Positions 52,843 through 62,168 of a stretch of 64,000 nt of DNA are shown here, one piece after another. Each line of letters starts with the position of its first letter. Position 1 is the first letter of the stretch. Origin of the DNA: Niabella aurantiaca DSM 17617 (GTDB lineage: Bacteria > Bacteroidota > Bacteroidia > Chitinophagales > Chitinophagaceae); NCBI RefSeq assembly GCF_000374125.1, contig NZ_KB893625.1:592945-656944 (forward strand), read 5' to 3'. The notes under the pieces are model-generated. The model saw only the letters and a program-made list of their open reading frames with translations, made no database searches and was not told where the DNA came from. Both the position numbers and the translations under genes were made by a program.

Positions 52843-53442
52843 TCATTTTCCTTTAGCTAATTTATATACAAATTCTGTTTCTTCATTTGTCAAGTCCCAC
52901 GTTGAAAGTTCAGCGAGCACTTTGTCTGTGTCCTTTTTGCTTATGTCCCGCAGTGCATTGCCAATTGCCTTTCGCAAGTATTCACTGTCGTCCGATTTAT
53001 GTTCGCTAATGAGTTGTATTGCAATTGTTGGATTGTCTTTAAAGTAAGGACGGTTTGTCCAAATGCGAAGCCCTTCAATAACTGCTCTTTTAACTTTGGG
53101 ATTTTCATCCGCCAGCCACTTTTTAATTGTTGGCAAAACTTTTTTATAGCCGATTGTCTTGCAATAATGGTCAAATGCTTTTGCCAACATTTCTTGCACT
53201 CGCCAATCTTTGTCCTTTGCAATTTTTGTTTCAAGAAGTTCGAGAGCCTCGGAATTGTCAGTTGAAAGTTGTCCCAAAAGATAAGTTGCCAACATTCTGA
53301 CTTGGTAAGTGTCGTCAGATAAAAATTTTGTTGCGAGGTCAAAATGTTTCTGTGTCTTGTCAGCCAAAATAATGTTACCCGCTTCAACAATATGCTTAAA
53401 GCCGTGTTCGATTTTCTTTATGTCGTCAATGAGTTTTTTCAT
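52843..53442 (-). CDS. HEAT-repeat protein, DNA-alkylation-repair-like
   Basis: The 199-aa all-helical protein has HEAT-like repeats: YQVRMLATYLLGQL, DWRVQEMLAKAFDHYC, NPKVKRAVIEGLRIWTNRPYF and SEYLRKAIGNALRDISKK. These match proteins annotated as DNA-alkylation-repair (AlkD-like) enzymes, which scan DNA for alkylated bases. It is somewhat shorter than AlkD, and an aspartate equivalent to the AlkD catalytic residue cannot be fixed by eye. It is a single gene on the minus strand between hairpin elements. Confidence 0.75.
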   Translation of the reverse strand: MKKLIDDIKKIEHGFKHIVEAGNIILADKTQKHFDLATKFLSDDTYQVRMLATYLLGQLSTDNSEALELLETKIAKDKDWRVQEMLAKAFDHYCKTIGYKKVLPTIKKWLADENPKVKRAVIEGLRIWTNRPYFKDNPTIAIQLISEHKSDDSEYLRKAIGNALRDISKKDTDKVLAELSTWDLTNEETEFVYKLAKGK

Positions 53443-53455
53443 TGTCGGAGAGTTT

Positions 53456-53507
53456 CGTTATACTTGCCACTAACATCTGGTGGCTTTGCGCAGGAGGGGG
53501 CTAACGA
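53456..53507. repeat. Imperfect inverted repeat resembling a cassette recombination site
   Basis: Outer CGTTA / TAACG and inner GCCAC / GTGGC pairs (in GCCACTAACATCTGGTGGC) nest around a central spacer, just upstream of the alkylation-repair-like gene. The layout recalls short attC-like sites of gene cassettes, but core-site sequence matches are poor. No integrase is in the window. Confidence 0.3.
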
Positions 53508-53540
53508 AGACGGAACTTTCAGTTTACCGTAAACCGAGCA

Positions 53541-53598
53541 AAAACCGCTTGAATTTTGCTAATTTAATTCTTTTCAGCAAAATTCAAGCGGTTTTTTT
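53541..53598. terminator. Strong bidirectional hairpin terminator
   Basis: AAAACCGCTTGAATTTTGCT (53541-53560) pairs with 53576-53596, which carries one bulged A. The loop is 15 nt and the hairpin ends in seven T. The A-run before the stem gives a T-run on the other strand, so it can stop transcription from both sides. It should terminate the minus-strand remnant at 53676. Confidence 0.85.
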
Positions 53599-53675
53599 GC
53601 GGCAATCGAAGCCGTAAACGTCATTTTATCTCTTTATTTCCTCTTGCGCAAAACCGTTTGTTGCCTGCTGTTTTT

Positions 53676-54199
53676 TCATCTACTCACATTATTTTGAGCA
53701 TTTACTTTATTCAGACAGCTATTTGCTATTTCATCAGGTTTGGGCGGATTTGCAACCAATTTTTGTATGGGTTTAATCGCCATTTCAACGCTCGCAAAAT
53801 ACATCGATAAATCGCGTAGATAAGTCGATAATTTACTTTGTCGAAACATCATATTGGCTAAACTACGAGAAGAGCCTCGTGCGGCCTCAACTCTTGGTTT
53901 TTGAGATTCTTCATAAGCCTTTAGTAAGGCTGCAAGATTGTTTTTGTCCGCATAACGCAACATTCGTGTCAACACCCAAGCCGATTCCATTGCCATTCCT
54001 GCGCCAATTCCTGCAGTTAGCGAAAAACCTGCCGCGGCATCTCCAAGCAAAACAGCTTTTTCAAAAGCCCATTGTGGACAACGGTAATCGTTTAATGGCC
54101 AAAAAATGGGTCTTCTGCATTTTCTACCGTATTTAAACAATTTTCAGTAAAGACAGACTGGTTCATTTGGGTTTCGATAGCGCTTCTGCGCGCAGTACG
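53676..54199 (-). pseudogene. C-terminal remnant of an FAD-dependent monooxygenase
   Basis: The frame ending at 53676 carries VLLGDAAAGFSLTAGIGAGMAMESAWVL, the FAD/ribityl-binding GDAA motif of class A flavin monooxygenases (PF01494-like). The C-terminal helix region follows. Upstream, the matching sequence SAIETQMNQSVFTENCLNTVENAEDPFFGH continues in another frame and stops near 54100, and that frame is itself closed by a stop at 54200-54202. The N-terminal ~250 residues, with the GxGxxG dinucleotide fold, are absent. This is a frameshifted, truncated gene next to the divergent SDR gene. Confidence 0.75.
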
Positions 54200-54295
54200 C
54201 TATGAATATGCTACAGGGGTATAAGTTTTTTAAAATTTCGACCGTTTTATCGAGCTCAAACGTCAAAGTACTATTAATCAAAAAATAATAGGGAA

Positions 54296-55099
54296 ATGAC
54301 AAATTTAAAGGACAAAGTAGCCGTTGTTTTTGCGGCATCAGGAGACATTGCAGGAGCAGTTGCGCAATCGCTTTGCGAACATGGAGCAAAGGTATATGTA
54401 ACCGGTAGAAGCCATAAAAGCATAAAAGCGTTGGCTCAAAAAATCGGAACTAATGGCGGTGATGTTGAAGCGGTACAAGTTGATGCATTGAACGAGACTG
54501 AAATAAGCAGTCTTCTAAAGAAAGTTATATTGGAACATGGCAGGTTGGATGTAATATTCAATGGCATTGGAGCTACCTATGAGGAAATGGGAGGACGACC
54601 ACCTACAACCGTTGCTACATTTGAACAATTTATGGCGCCGATTGAAAAGATTTGCGGTTCGCAATTTCTTACGTCAAGAATTGCGGCAAAGTATATGATA
54701 GAATCCAAGTCAGAGGGAACTATTTTATTGCTTTCGGCTCAACTATCGAAATCGAAATTCCCCAATGTAGCAGGTATTACTGCGGCCAGTGCCGCTATTG
54801 AGGGGCTAACTCGTGTAATGGCGGCGGAGTGGGGTTCGAACAACATCAAAGTTATTTGTATTTGCGCAGGAGCATTGATGGAAACGAAAAGGATATCCGG
54901 CTTTATTTCAGATACTGCCCGGAAGTATAACATACCGGAGGCCCAGATTATTGCGCAATACAAATCTTTCGATATAATAAAAGGAAATTTGACGTTGAAG
55001 CAAGTGGGTGAGACAGCCGCTTTTCTTGCCTCGGATACGGGTGTGGCTTTCAACAGTCATATTGTGGATGTGGATTGTGGCAAGATGAATGTGCTGTAG
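54296..55099 (+). CDS. SDR-fold protein lacking the catalytic Tyr/Lys
   Basis: The 267-aa short-chain dehydrogenase-fold protein has the cofactor loop AASGDIAGA (14-22) in place of TGxxxGIG. FNGIGA stands for NNAG, and the beta-5 Ser is kept in LLLSAQLS. At the active site, where SDRs read YxASK, this protein reads ITAASAAIEGL, so both Tyr and Lys are missing. The C-terminus is typical (ETAAFLASDTGVAFNSHIVDVDCG). It may therefore bind nucleotide without ordinary oxidoreductase activity, or use other residues. A divergent flavin-monooxygenase remnant suggests it belonged to a two-gene unit. Confidence 0.85.
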   Translation: MTNLKDKVAVVFAASGDIAGAVAQSLCEHGAKVYVTGRSHKSIKALAQKIGTNGGDVEAVQVDALNETEISSLLKKVILEHGRLDVIFNGIGATYEEMGGRPPTTVATFEQFMAPIEKICGSQFLTSRIAAKYMIESKSEGTILLLSAQLSKSKFPNVAGITAASAAIEGLTRVMAAEWGSNNIKVICICAGALMETKRISGFISDTARKYNIPEAQIIAQYKSFDIIKGNLTLKQVGETAAFLASDTGVAFNSHIVDVDCGKMNVL

Positions 55100-55259
55100 T
55101 AAACTATTTCGCTAATTTAGTAGTTGAGGATGTGCCGAAAGTATTGGTGTGGGAGCGAGAATCGGATAAACAAAAAAAATCCCCCTCCAAGTAGCCTGAC
55201 AAAAAGAAGGCATGCCGGATTTTGACGCGTCCTCAACTCATTTATTTATTGTCCGATTT

Positions 55260-56114
55260 ATGGAAAAAAATGACATTTTACAAGCCGCAGTATCTGGAGA
55301 CATCAATGCATTTCAAACATTGTTTGCCGAATTTCAAACCCAGCTGAAATCTTACTTATACCGCCTGCTTACGGATAGAAATGATGTCGATGATTTAACG
55401 CATGACACTTTTATCAAAGCATTTACTAAAATATCAACTTTCAAGGAAGAATCTTCCTTGAAAACCTGGGTATTCAAAATCGCTACAAATCTCGCTTACG
55501 ATCATTTACGCAGGCAAAAGCGGTGGTTGCCCGATGCTCAGGATAGGGCGGCGGATTTGGCAATAAGTTCAGAGGGAATGCGACAAGTTTTTTGGATGGT
55601 CCATGACAACTCACCTGCGGGCGCTTACGAAATGAGGGAACATATTGATTATTGTTTTACCTGTATTTCAAAAACGCTTCCTATAGAAAACCAGGTAGCA
55701 TTGATTCTAAAAAATATGTATGATTTTCAGGTAAAAGAAATCTGCCTTATCCTCGAAAAAACAGAGGGGGTGGTAAAACACCTGTTAAACGATGCCCGAA
55801 ATACCATGACCAATATTTTTGAACATCGGTGTGCATTAATTAATCAACAGGGTGTTTGCCACCAGTGCAGCCATATCAACGAAATATTTAATCCCAGGCA
55901 AAATCAGCAGGAGGAGTTAATGAAATTGGAGCTGGTAAAGGCATCAAAAAAGTATAACAGAGAACAACTTTTTGAGCTTCGGACACAGCTGGCCAAAGCA
56001 ATTGATCCGCTCCACGCTGCCGGATCTGACTTTCATGAGGAAATAATGCGATGCCTTAGAACCGCAATCGGCGAAATCGATTTTTTTGACAGAATGGGCG
56101 ACAGGATGAAGTAA
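55260..56114 (+). CDS. ECF-type RNA polymerase sigma factor with C-terminal extension
   Basis: The 284-aa protein starts at ATG 55260 (MEKNDILQAAVSGD). The ORF extension to 55212 is not sigma-like. Region 2 is clear: FQTLFAEFQTQLKSYLYRLLTDRNDVDDLTHDTFIKAF, then LKTWVFKIATNLAYDHLRRQK. Region 4 is LPIENQVALILKNMYDFQVKEICLILEKTEGVVKHLLNDAR. After it comes an extra ~100 residues with CHQC and a helical end (ELVKASKKYNREQLFELRTQLAKAI). The CxxC could bind zinc. No anti-sigma gene is adjacent, so control may lie in the extension. Confidence 0.9.
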   Translation: MEKNDILQAAVSGDINAFQTLFAEFQTQLKSYLYRLLTDRNDVDDLTHDTFIKAFTKISTFKEESSLKTWVFKIATNLAYDHLRRQKRWLPDAQDRAADLAISSEGMRQVFWMVHDNSPAGAYEMREHIDYCFTCISKTLPIENQVALILKNMYDFQVKEICLILEKTEGVVKHLLNDARNTMTNIFEHRCALINQQGVCHQCSHINEIFNPRQNQQEELMKLELVKASKKYNREQLFELRTQLAKAIDPLHAAGSDFHEEIMRCLRTAIGEIDFFDRMGDRMK

Positions 56115-56850
56115 AGACTTATTGTACTCCTTGCGTCAAATATTACAGGCGACAAGTTATCTCAAAAAAAGGGACAGTCCACTGTCAATGTTCGACATTT
56201 TTGCGACAGTTTGTCTGGCCAGAAAAAGCCATATCAAAAAAGAGGAAGCGGCTGTAGCCACTTTTAAAAAAACTTTATCCAAAAAATAAGCGATATCGTA
56301 TGGCGCATCCCACGACAGTATCATGCAGTAAACCTGTACTTTGAAGACGAAAGCCGCTTCGGGTTGCATACCAAAAACGGGAAAGGGCTTACAATAAAAG
56401 GGGTGCAGCCCATTTGTCCTTTTCAACAGGTATTTAAGTCCACGTACCTGTTTGGAGCTTTTTCTCCCATCACGGGAGATAAAATGTCTGCTGGAATTAC
56501 CCTGTTGTAATGCCCAAACATTCCGACTCTTTGTTAATGAGCCCTCTTTGGTCAATCCGGGCGAATATAAAATAATGATCCTGGATAATGGAGCCTTTCA
56601 CAAAGCCAAATCATTAATCATTCCCGATAATATCGCTTTACTATTCCTGCCCCCATATAGTCCAGAGCTTAACCCGGCAGAAAAAATATGGCGTCATATT
56701 AAAAGAAAATTTACCAACCGGATATTCAAATCATTAGACGAGCTCAGCGCTTTTATTACGGAAGCCATCACCAGGCTCTCTGCCAATACCGTTAAATCAA
56801 CCTGTGCCTTTGACTATATTTTTCAACACCATTTTTGGTCTAATTAAATA
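56115..56850 (+). mobile_element. IS630-family transposase remnant
   Basis: Pieces of one DDE transposase are spread over different frames: ARKSHIKKEEAAVATFKKTL at about 56220-56275 and LYFEDESRFGLHTKNGKGLTIKGV at about 56335-56400. Finally ILDNGAFHKAKSLIIPDNIALLFLPPYSPELNPAEKIWRHIK runs from about 56578, with the second Asp and the Glu of the DDE triad. At least two frameshifts (near 56285 and 56510) break the gene, so it is inactive. No clear terminal inverted repeats could be located at the edges. Confidence 0.85.
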
Positions 56851-57048
56851 TTCATTTTCGTATTAGGCTGGTACTTTCCCGCATATCCAATCGGTATAAC
56901 TTGTTTTCCCGCTATCGTTCCTGCTGCGGTACAAAAATTCTGTATTTTTCTGAATTATTTTTTGATTTCAGAATTCCTGCATATATTTGAAATATGTACT
57001 ACATATGTCATTTTTATTTCCGATGGTTTGTTGATTCGGGGAAAATTA

Positions 57049-57333
57049 ATGGGGGGTAGTGGTGGGGCAAGGGCTGGTAGACAAAATTTGCTTGTTCAGG
57101 CATGGAACGAATGTTTCCTGCGGAGTTTATCAATTGGCATCGGTAAAAAGACTACAGCGATATTTTATCGTTCGATCGGATTGAGCCGGGGCGTTTATAC
57201 CAGCTATGCAGGATATGAATATCAGCATTATCTGCAGGGGGTATGGTATATAAGTGCTGCATATACTGAAAAAGATATAGACGACCTTCTATTAATTGTA
57301 AAAAGCATCGAGAAACATGGACCCGTTGCGTAG
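57049..57333 (+). pseudogene. C-terminal remnant of a class III aminotransferase (HemL-like)
   Basis: The last ~60 residues of this frame, FYRSIGLSRGVYTSYAGYEYQHYLQGVWYISAAYTEKDIDDLLLIVKSIEKHG, follow the C-terminal pattern of glutamate-1-semialdehyde-aminotransferase-like enzymes (FYRxLLxxGVY...SxAHTExDID). The PLP domain with its lysine is missing. The preceding residues (SGGARAGRQNLLVQAWNECF) are not recognised. The gene has lost most of its length. Confidence 0.5.
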
Positions 57334-57781
57334 CCAGGTTGATTTTACCAGTTGACCCGTTGACGGCCTTGCATGCATAAAAGATGTCGGTTTATATAAA
57401 TGAAAACGGATAGGGATCGGATAAAATATTATTTCTTTCTATAGGGATTGACTCAAAATTATTAACGAAATCCTGTCATGAATAACAAATTTATACTTGA
57501 ACTAAGTGAAGTAGGGATCAATGACCTTGAAATTGCGGGCATAAGAACGCATTGCCTGCTGAAATGATTCAAGATGCTACTGCAATAGGAATTAATATTC
57601 GTGACGGCTTTGTTGTTTTTGTTGCGGCTTACAGAGCCGGTTCTCAAAACAGGTTCAAACAGTTAACTCGCAAATAAGACATCCCAGAATAGCCGAATAC
57701 AAGGTTCGTAATCAGGCGGCGCAGTAAAGCAAAGTAGTAGTACAGGGTATTGCAATAAGCGATCAATAGAAGAAATAACGA
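57334..57781. other. Intergenic region with unrecognised short reading frames
   Basis: A 29-codon ORF at 57478-57567 reads MNNKFILELSEVGINDLEIAG and then changes character. Another open stretch at about 57548-57677 reads ALPAEMIQDATAIGINIRDGFVVFVAAYRAG. Neither is recognised. They may be parts of further decayed genes, since both ends of the region hold remnants. Confidence 0.35.
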
Positions 57782-57924
57782 AATGACATTGAGACCGGTT
57801 CTTGCTTTGTAGATACTTCGGTGAAGCTGGATCCGAGACTGAATTTTGACCGCATCAATCCGGGTATGGCTGCGAACTGATTTTAAAGAATATAGGCGAA
57901 TTGGTTAAAGGCAGAATCATATAA
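57782..57924 (+). pseudogene. C-terminal remnant of an aldehyde dehydrogenase
   Basis: The frame from 57782 reads NDIETGSCFVDTSVKLDPRLNFDRINPGMAAN. This follows the succinate-semialdehyde-dehydrogenase-type pattern IExGSCFxNxxVKSDPRLPFGGIKxSGYGRE. A shift to another frame then gives ELILKNIGELVKGRII, matching REL...GIREFVNIKT. The catalytic Cys/Glu region is not present. The gene is decayed by substitutions, a frameshift and truncation. Confidence 0.6.
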
Positions 57925-57959
57925 GAATTCAGGTACCTGATCTGTAAAAAACAAGTAAA

Positions 57960-58862
57960 ATGCGTGCTCAATTTCATAAGCTTCCGTTACCAATGGAATC
58001 CTCCTTCTTGTTTATGTGCTGGGAGTGTGATTATTTTGATAAGCCCTGGCATTTTCATAAAGAATATGAACTTGTACTGATAGATAAAACCGAGGGGACG
58101 AGATTTATTGGAGATCAGGTAAGTTACTTTAAGGATGGCGACCTGATATTAATAAGTCCTAATACGCCTCATTTATACAGAAATCACGAAGCGTATTATC
58201 AGAATAAGGGACTGGTTGCTAGATCCATTTTTATACACTTTACGGAGGATTTTCTAGGCAAATATTTTTTTGATTTACCCGAGATGACATTAGTCCGGAG
58301 GTTTTTGGATAAATCATCATTAGGAATTGAGATTGGCGGGGACACCAATCAATATGTCAGGAAAAAATTATATGAAATGAAAAATAATTCTCCGGCCGAA
58401 CGCCTATTAGGCCTGCTGGATATTTTGATCTACCTGTCAACCAGTAATGAGTTGAATTTCATTTTATCGAGCGGATTTACTGCAAACAAAAGTTACGATA
58501 CCGATAAAATTAACACAGCGCTACAGTTTATAATGGAAAATTACACGCAGGAGATCTATATTGAGGAAATTGCGTTCAAATTAAATATGAGCATACCATC
58601 TTTTTCTCGATATTTTAAGCATCATACGAGAAAAACATTTTCAAATTATATATCGGAAATACGTATTGCGCATGCCTGCAGGCTATTAATAGAGGATAAC
58701 TACAGTATTTCTGAAATTTGTTATTTAAGCGGATTCGATAGTTTGTCAAATTATTACAGGCATTTTAAAAAACAGATTGGTGTGATTCCGAAAGAATATA
58801 AGAACCGGTTTCTATCAATGGATCGATCTCAAATAAATAATGCCAGGCGCGTGAACGCTTAA
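57960..58862 (+). CDS. AraC-family transcriptional regulator
   Basis: The 300-aa protein has an N-terminal cupin-like sensor (WHFHKEYELVLIDKTEGTRFIGDQ, DGDLILISPNTPHLYRN). The C-terminal double helix-turn-helix has IYIEEIAFKLNMSIPSFSRYFKHHTRKTFSNYISEIRIAHACRLL and ISEICYLSGFDSLSNYYRHFKKQIGVIPKEYK. It lies upstream of and in the same direction as the third SusC/SusD pair and is its most likely activator, responding to a sugar. There is a 325-bp gap between them. Confidence 0.93.
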   Translation: MRAQFHKLPLPMESSFLFMCWECDYFDKPWHFHKEYELVLIDKTEGTRFIGDQVSYFKDGDLILISPNTPHLYRNHEAYYQNKGLVARSIFIHFTEDFLGKYFFDLPEMTLVRRFLDKSSLGIEIGGDTNQYVRKKLYEMKNNSPAERLLGLLDILIYLSTSNELNFILSSGFTANKSYDTDKINTALQFIMENYTQEIYIEEIAFKLNMSIPSFSRYFKHHTRKTFSNYISEIRIAHACRLLIEDNYSISEICYLSGFDSLSNYYRHFKKQIGVIPKEYKNRFLSMDRSQINNARRVNA

Positions 58863-59187
58863 TAAGCGGTCGTGAGCGTAAATAAATGTTCTGCATTTTA
58901 TCAATAATTAGTTCTTTCGATCTAACCTATGTTAAAAAAGTATTCATATTAGATAGTTTATCGAATATTTATAAGATTTTCAAATATTAGGTTTGTAGGG
59001 ATTTAACAGAGCCTATTACAAAGGTCGTCATATTGAACGAACCATCGTGTCGCCAGGAAATATCAACACGAGAAGATGTGTAAATAAAGCACTGTCTTCA
59101 TTTCCTTCAAAAACTTTCGGCAGACGGTCGATATGACGAGTATTAAGTTCTGAGACGAGTTCTAATCTTATTAACGAAGTGCCTGCC
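58863..59187. other. AraC to SusC-3 intergenic region
   Basis: No gene is seen. An exact TAnnTTTG match, TAGGTTTG, lies at 58988-58995. It could be the -7 box for SusC-3, leaving a leader of about 185 nt. A -33 TTG is not obvious at the expected distance. The CGCA array of region 1 is absent, so this operon is not part of that regulon. Confidence 0.45.
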
Positions 59188-62157
59188 ATGACGATTAAAT
59201 GCGTTTCAAATTTTCGGGAGAAAAAACTGCTATTAATATGTATGTTTTTTATTTTTGATACTGCCAGCTTATTTGCACAACACCGAATAACAGGTGTTGT
59301 GCGGGATAAGACAAATAATAGACCCCTGGAGGGGGCTACCGTTTTGATATGGAATGAGGGCGTCAACGCTATTACCAATGCCGAAGGTGAGTTTAGTATA
59401 GTTATTCCAGACAAAGATATTACCCTAATAACATCCTTTGTGGGTTATACTGTAGATACAACGCTGGTGGCGAATGGGCAAGCCGGTGTTTTAATAGCTT
59501 TAAATCCATCTTTGACAAGTCAGCTGAATAATGTTGTCGTTATGGGATATACCTCAAAGCAGCAATCCCATATTTCCGGCTCTGTTGCCGTTGTTTCCGG
59601 CGAACAGCTTAATGATGTGACGTCAAACAATGTTACCAATTTATTGCAGGGAAAAGTTCCGGGTGTCATTGTTTCCAATGGAGCCGGAGGCAACCCTAAC
59701 ACGCCTCCGGCGGCGATCATACGGGGCTCCGGCTCTATTTCCGCTGGTGCTGCTCCGTTGTATGTTGTAGATGGAATAATTGGTGGCATGGTGAATCCCA
59801 ATGATGTTGAATCGGTAACCATCCTTAAAGACGCTGCTGTTACAGGCCTATACGGCTCAAGAGCATCCAATGGAGTCATTATCATTACTACCAAAACCGG
59901 AAAAGGGAAGACGCGGGTTGATTTAAGTTCCAGAGTGGGGTTTAACAAGATTACCACTGGTCGCTTTGACATCATGAATGCCCAACAACTTTATGATTAT
60001 CAGAAAACCTTTCTAAACCCCGCAGATTTCGACCGGGTACGCCCTGTCAGCCTCCTTCAACAAAATACTGACTGGTTGGGTATTGCCTTTCGAACGGGTA
60101 TTACTCAAAACCATGCACTTTCTGTATCCGGCGGTTCTGAAAAAACGCAATTTTATACTTCGTTAAATTATTACCAGGAACAGGGAACCCTTGAGCACAA
60201 TGGAACTCAAAAATATAACTTACGGACAAACATTTCTTATAAAATTAATGATAAACTTAAAATGCATGTAAGGTTTAATGGAGGCTTCGGTAAATCTGAA
60301 GAAGAGGCATCTGGAGGTATGGGGGCTTTGTACGGTGCGTTTACAAATATGCCCTGGGACAATCCATTCAATGCAGATGGATCGATCAGGATGGGAACAG
60401 AGCCGGGCTGGATTGGCCGGGAAAAAAACAATTTTCTGCATGGATGGCAGTATAATTTTAATAAAATGAAGCAGGCTGATGTGACCGGTGATCTGGTTTT
60501 GGTTTATAAACTCAGTCAACATTTTACCCTTTCTACCTTTAATCGTGCTGCTTATTCAGATTCTAAGAATGTTGTATATGCAGATGTTAAATCTAAAGCG
60601 GGACTAGCCGCTAATGGTAGTTTGGTAAATGTCTTTAATACCAGTAGCGGACTCATTACTTCCAACCGGCTTGAGTATCAAAATAATTTTGGAAAACATA
60701 ATTTAGATGTGCTTGCCGTCGCGGAAATGGAAAGAAATTATTCGGACAATAACAGTATAACCGGCTGGGGTTTGCCAAGTGGCTTGGCTGTAATGGATGT
60801 GGCATCGACAATTTTGAATGCGGGCGGTAATACCGGTGAAAATGTATTCAGTAAAGAACTGGTACAGGCAGATTATAATTATGATAATCGGTACTTCGCT
60901 GTAGGATCTTTTATTAATGAGTCATCTTCCCGATTTGGTTCGAATAACCGGTCGGCCGGTTTTTATACCCTGTCAGGTGCCTGGATACTTAGTAACGAGA
61001 ATTTTATGAGGGATCAGAGAATATTTGATCTGATAAAAATCAGAATGAGTTACGGATCATCGGGGAATGCGCAAATTGGAAATTATCAATCATTAGGGTT
61101 GTATACATTTTCTGCCAGTTACTCCGGGATAACAGCGAGCGTGCCGCTCCAAATGGCGAACCATGATCTCTCCTGGGAGAAGGCAAAAACGACAAATTTC
61201 GGAATTGACATTAGCCTTTTTGAACGGGTTTCGGTTTCAGTAGACTGGTACGACAAAACAACGGATGCGCTCTTATTGAATGTTCCATTACCATATACAA
61301 GCGGATATTCTTCAATTATTCAAAATGTAGGCTCCGTAAAAAACAGGGGGATTGAGATCAATCTCAATACAAACAATTTAACTGGTGCCCTGAAGTGGAG
61401 GACGAATTTTAATATTGCCTTCAACCATAACAAAGTATTGGCACTTTATCAGCATACCGATATCGTTTCCGGAAGCCATAACATTAGCGAAGGCCGGGAT
61501 CTTAGCAGCTGGTACATGCGCAAATGGGTGGGTGTGGATCCAGAGAACGGAGACCCCTTGTGGGAAAAACTCGCCATAGATGCCGATAATCATTCAATTA
61601 TTACCCAAACAAACTCTTATAATGAAGCAACCCAGCAGTTTACGGGTAAGGCCTCGCCAGATTTTACCGGTGGGTTTATAAATACTTTTTCTTATAGAGG
61701 GTTTGCTCTCAACGCCTTTTTTAATTTCGTGAGCGGAAACAAAGTATATAATGCGTCCCGGGAATTTTTCGACTCGGATGGGTCTTATCAAACCTATAAC
61801 AGCATGAATCTTATAGAAGGCTGGACCAGGTGGCAAGAGCCTGGCGATGTTGCCACACATCCGAAGTCTGTTGAAGGAGGCAATAGGTTTTCAAACAGAC
61901 CATCTTCAAGGTATCTGGAGGATGGGAGTTATATTCGATTGCGAAACGTTTCGCTATCATACCAGCTAAGTGATCAGCTTTTGAATAAATTAAGAATTAG
62001 TAATGCGCGCCTTTTTGTCAGCGGGGATAATTTATGGACGGGGACGCGTTTTTCGGGAATGGATCCTGAAGTGTTACTGAGCTCCAGTGGCGGAATTTCG
62101 AGATTTACGTATCCCAACAGTAGAAGAATAATAGTTGGTCTAAATGTTAAGTTTTAA
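59188..62157 (+). CDS. SusC-type TonB-dependent outer-membrane receptor (SusC-3)
   Basis: The 989-aa protein starts at ATG 59188 (MTIKCVSNFREKK), with an in-frame GTG at 59179 as the alternative. A signal peptide ends at SLFAQ. A carboxypeptidase-regulatory-like domain follows (HRITGVVRDKTNNRPLEGATVLI). The plug has VVVMGYTSKQQSHISGSVAVV, IIRGSGSI, PLYVVDGIIGG and TILKDAAVTGLYGSRASNGVIIITT, and the barrel ends in LNVKF. It is followed by its SusD partner after 11 bp. It is shorter than SusC-1 and SusC-2 and probably imports a different glycan. Confidence 0.96.
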   Translation: MTIKCVSNFREKKLLLICMFFIFDTASLFAQHRITGVVRDKTNNRPLEGATVLIWNEGVNAITNAEGEFSIVIPDKDITLITSFVGYTVDTTLVANGQAGVLIALNPSLTSQLNNVVVMGYTSKQQSHISGSVAVVSGEQLNDVTSNNVTNLLQGKVPGVIVSNGAGGNPNTPPAAIIRGSGSISAGAAPLYVVDGIIGGMVNPNDVESVTILKDAAVTGLYGSRASNGVIIITTKTGKGKTRVDLSSRVGFNKITTGRFDIMNAQQLYDYQKTFLNPADFDRVRPVSLLQQNTDWLGIAFRTGITQNHALSVSGGSEKTQFYTSLNYYQEQGTLEHNGTQKYNLRTNISYKINDKLKMHVRFNGGFGKSEEEASGGMGALYGAFTNMPWDNPFNADGSIRMGTEPGWIGREKNNFLHGWQYNFNKMKQADVTGDLVLVYKLSQHFTLSTFNRAAYSDSKNVVYADVKSKAGLAANGSLVNVFNTSSGLITSNRLEYQNNFGKHNLDVLAVAEMERNYSDNNSITGWGLPSGLAVMDVASTILNAGGNTGENVFSKELVQADYNYDNRYFAVGSFINESSSRFGSNNRSAGFYTLSGAWILSNENFMRDQRIFDLIKIRMSYGSSGNAQIGNYQSLGLYTFSASYSGITASVPLQMANHDLSWEKAKTTNFGIDISLFERVSVSVDWYDKTTDALLLNVPLPYTSGYSSIIQNVGSVKNRGIEINLNTNNLTGALKWRTNFNIAFNHNKVLALYQHTDIVSGSHNISEGRDLSSWYMRKWVGVDPENGDPLWEKLAIDADNHSIITQTNSYNEATQQFTGKASPDFTGGFINTFSYRGFALNAFFNFVSGNKVYNASREFFDSDGSYQTYNSMNLIEGWTRWQEPGDVATHPKSVEGGNRFSNRPSSRYLEDGSYIRLRNVSLSYQLSDQLLNKLRISNARLFVSGDNLWTGTRFSGMDPEVLLSSSGGISRFTYPNSRRIIVGLNVKF

Positions 62158-62168
62158 ACAGCCCGTAT

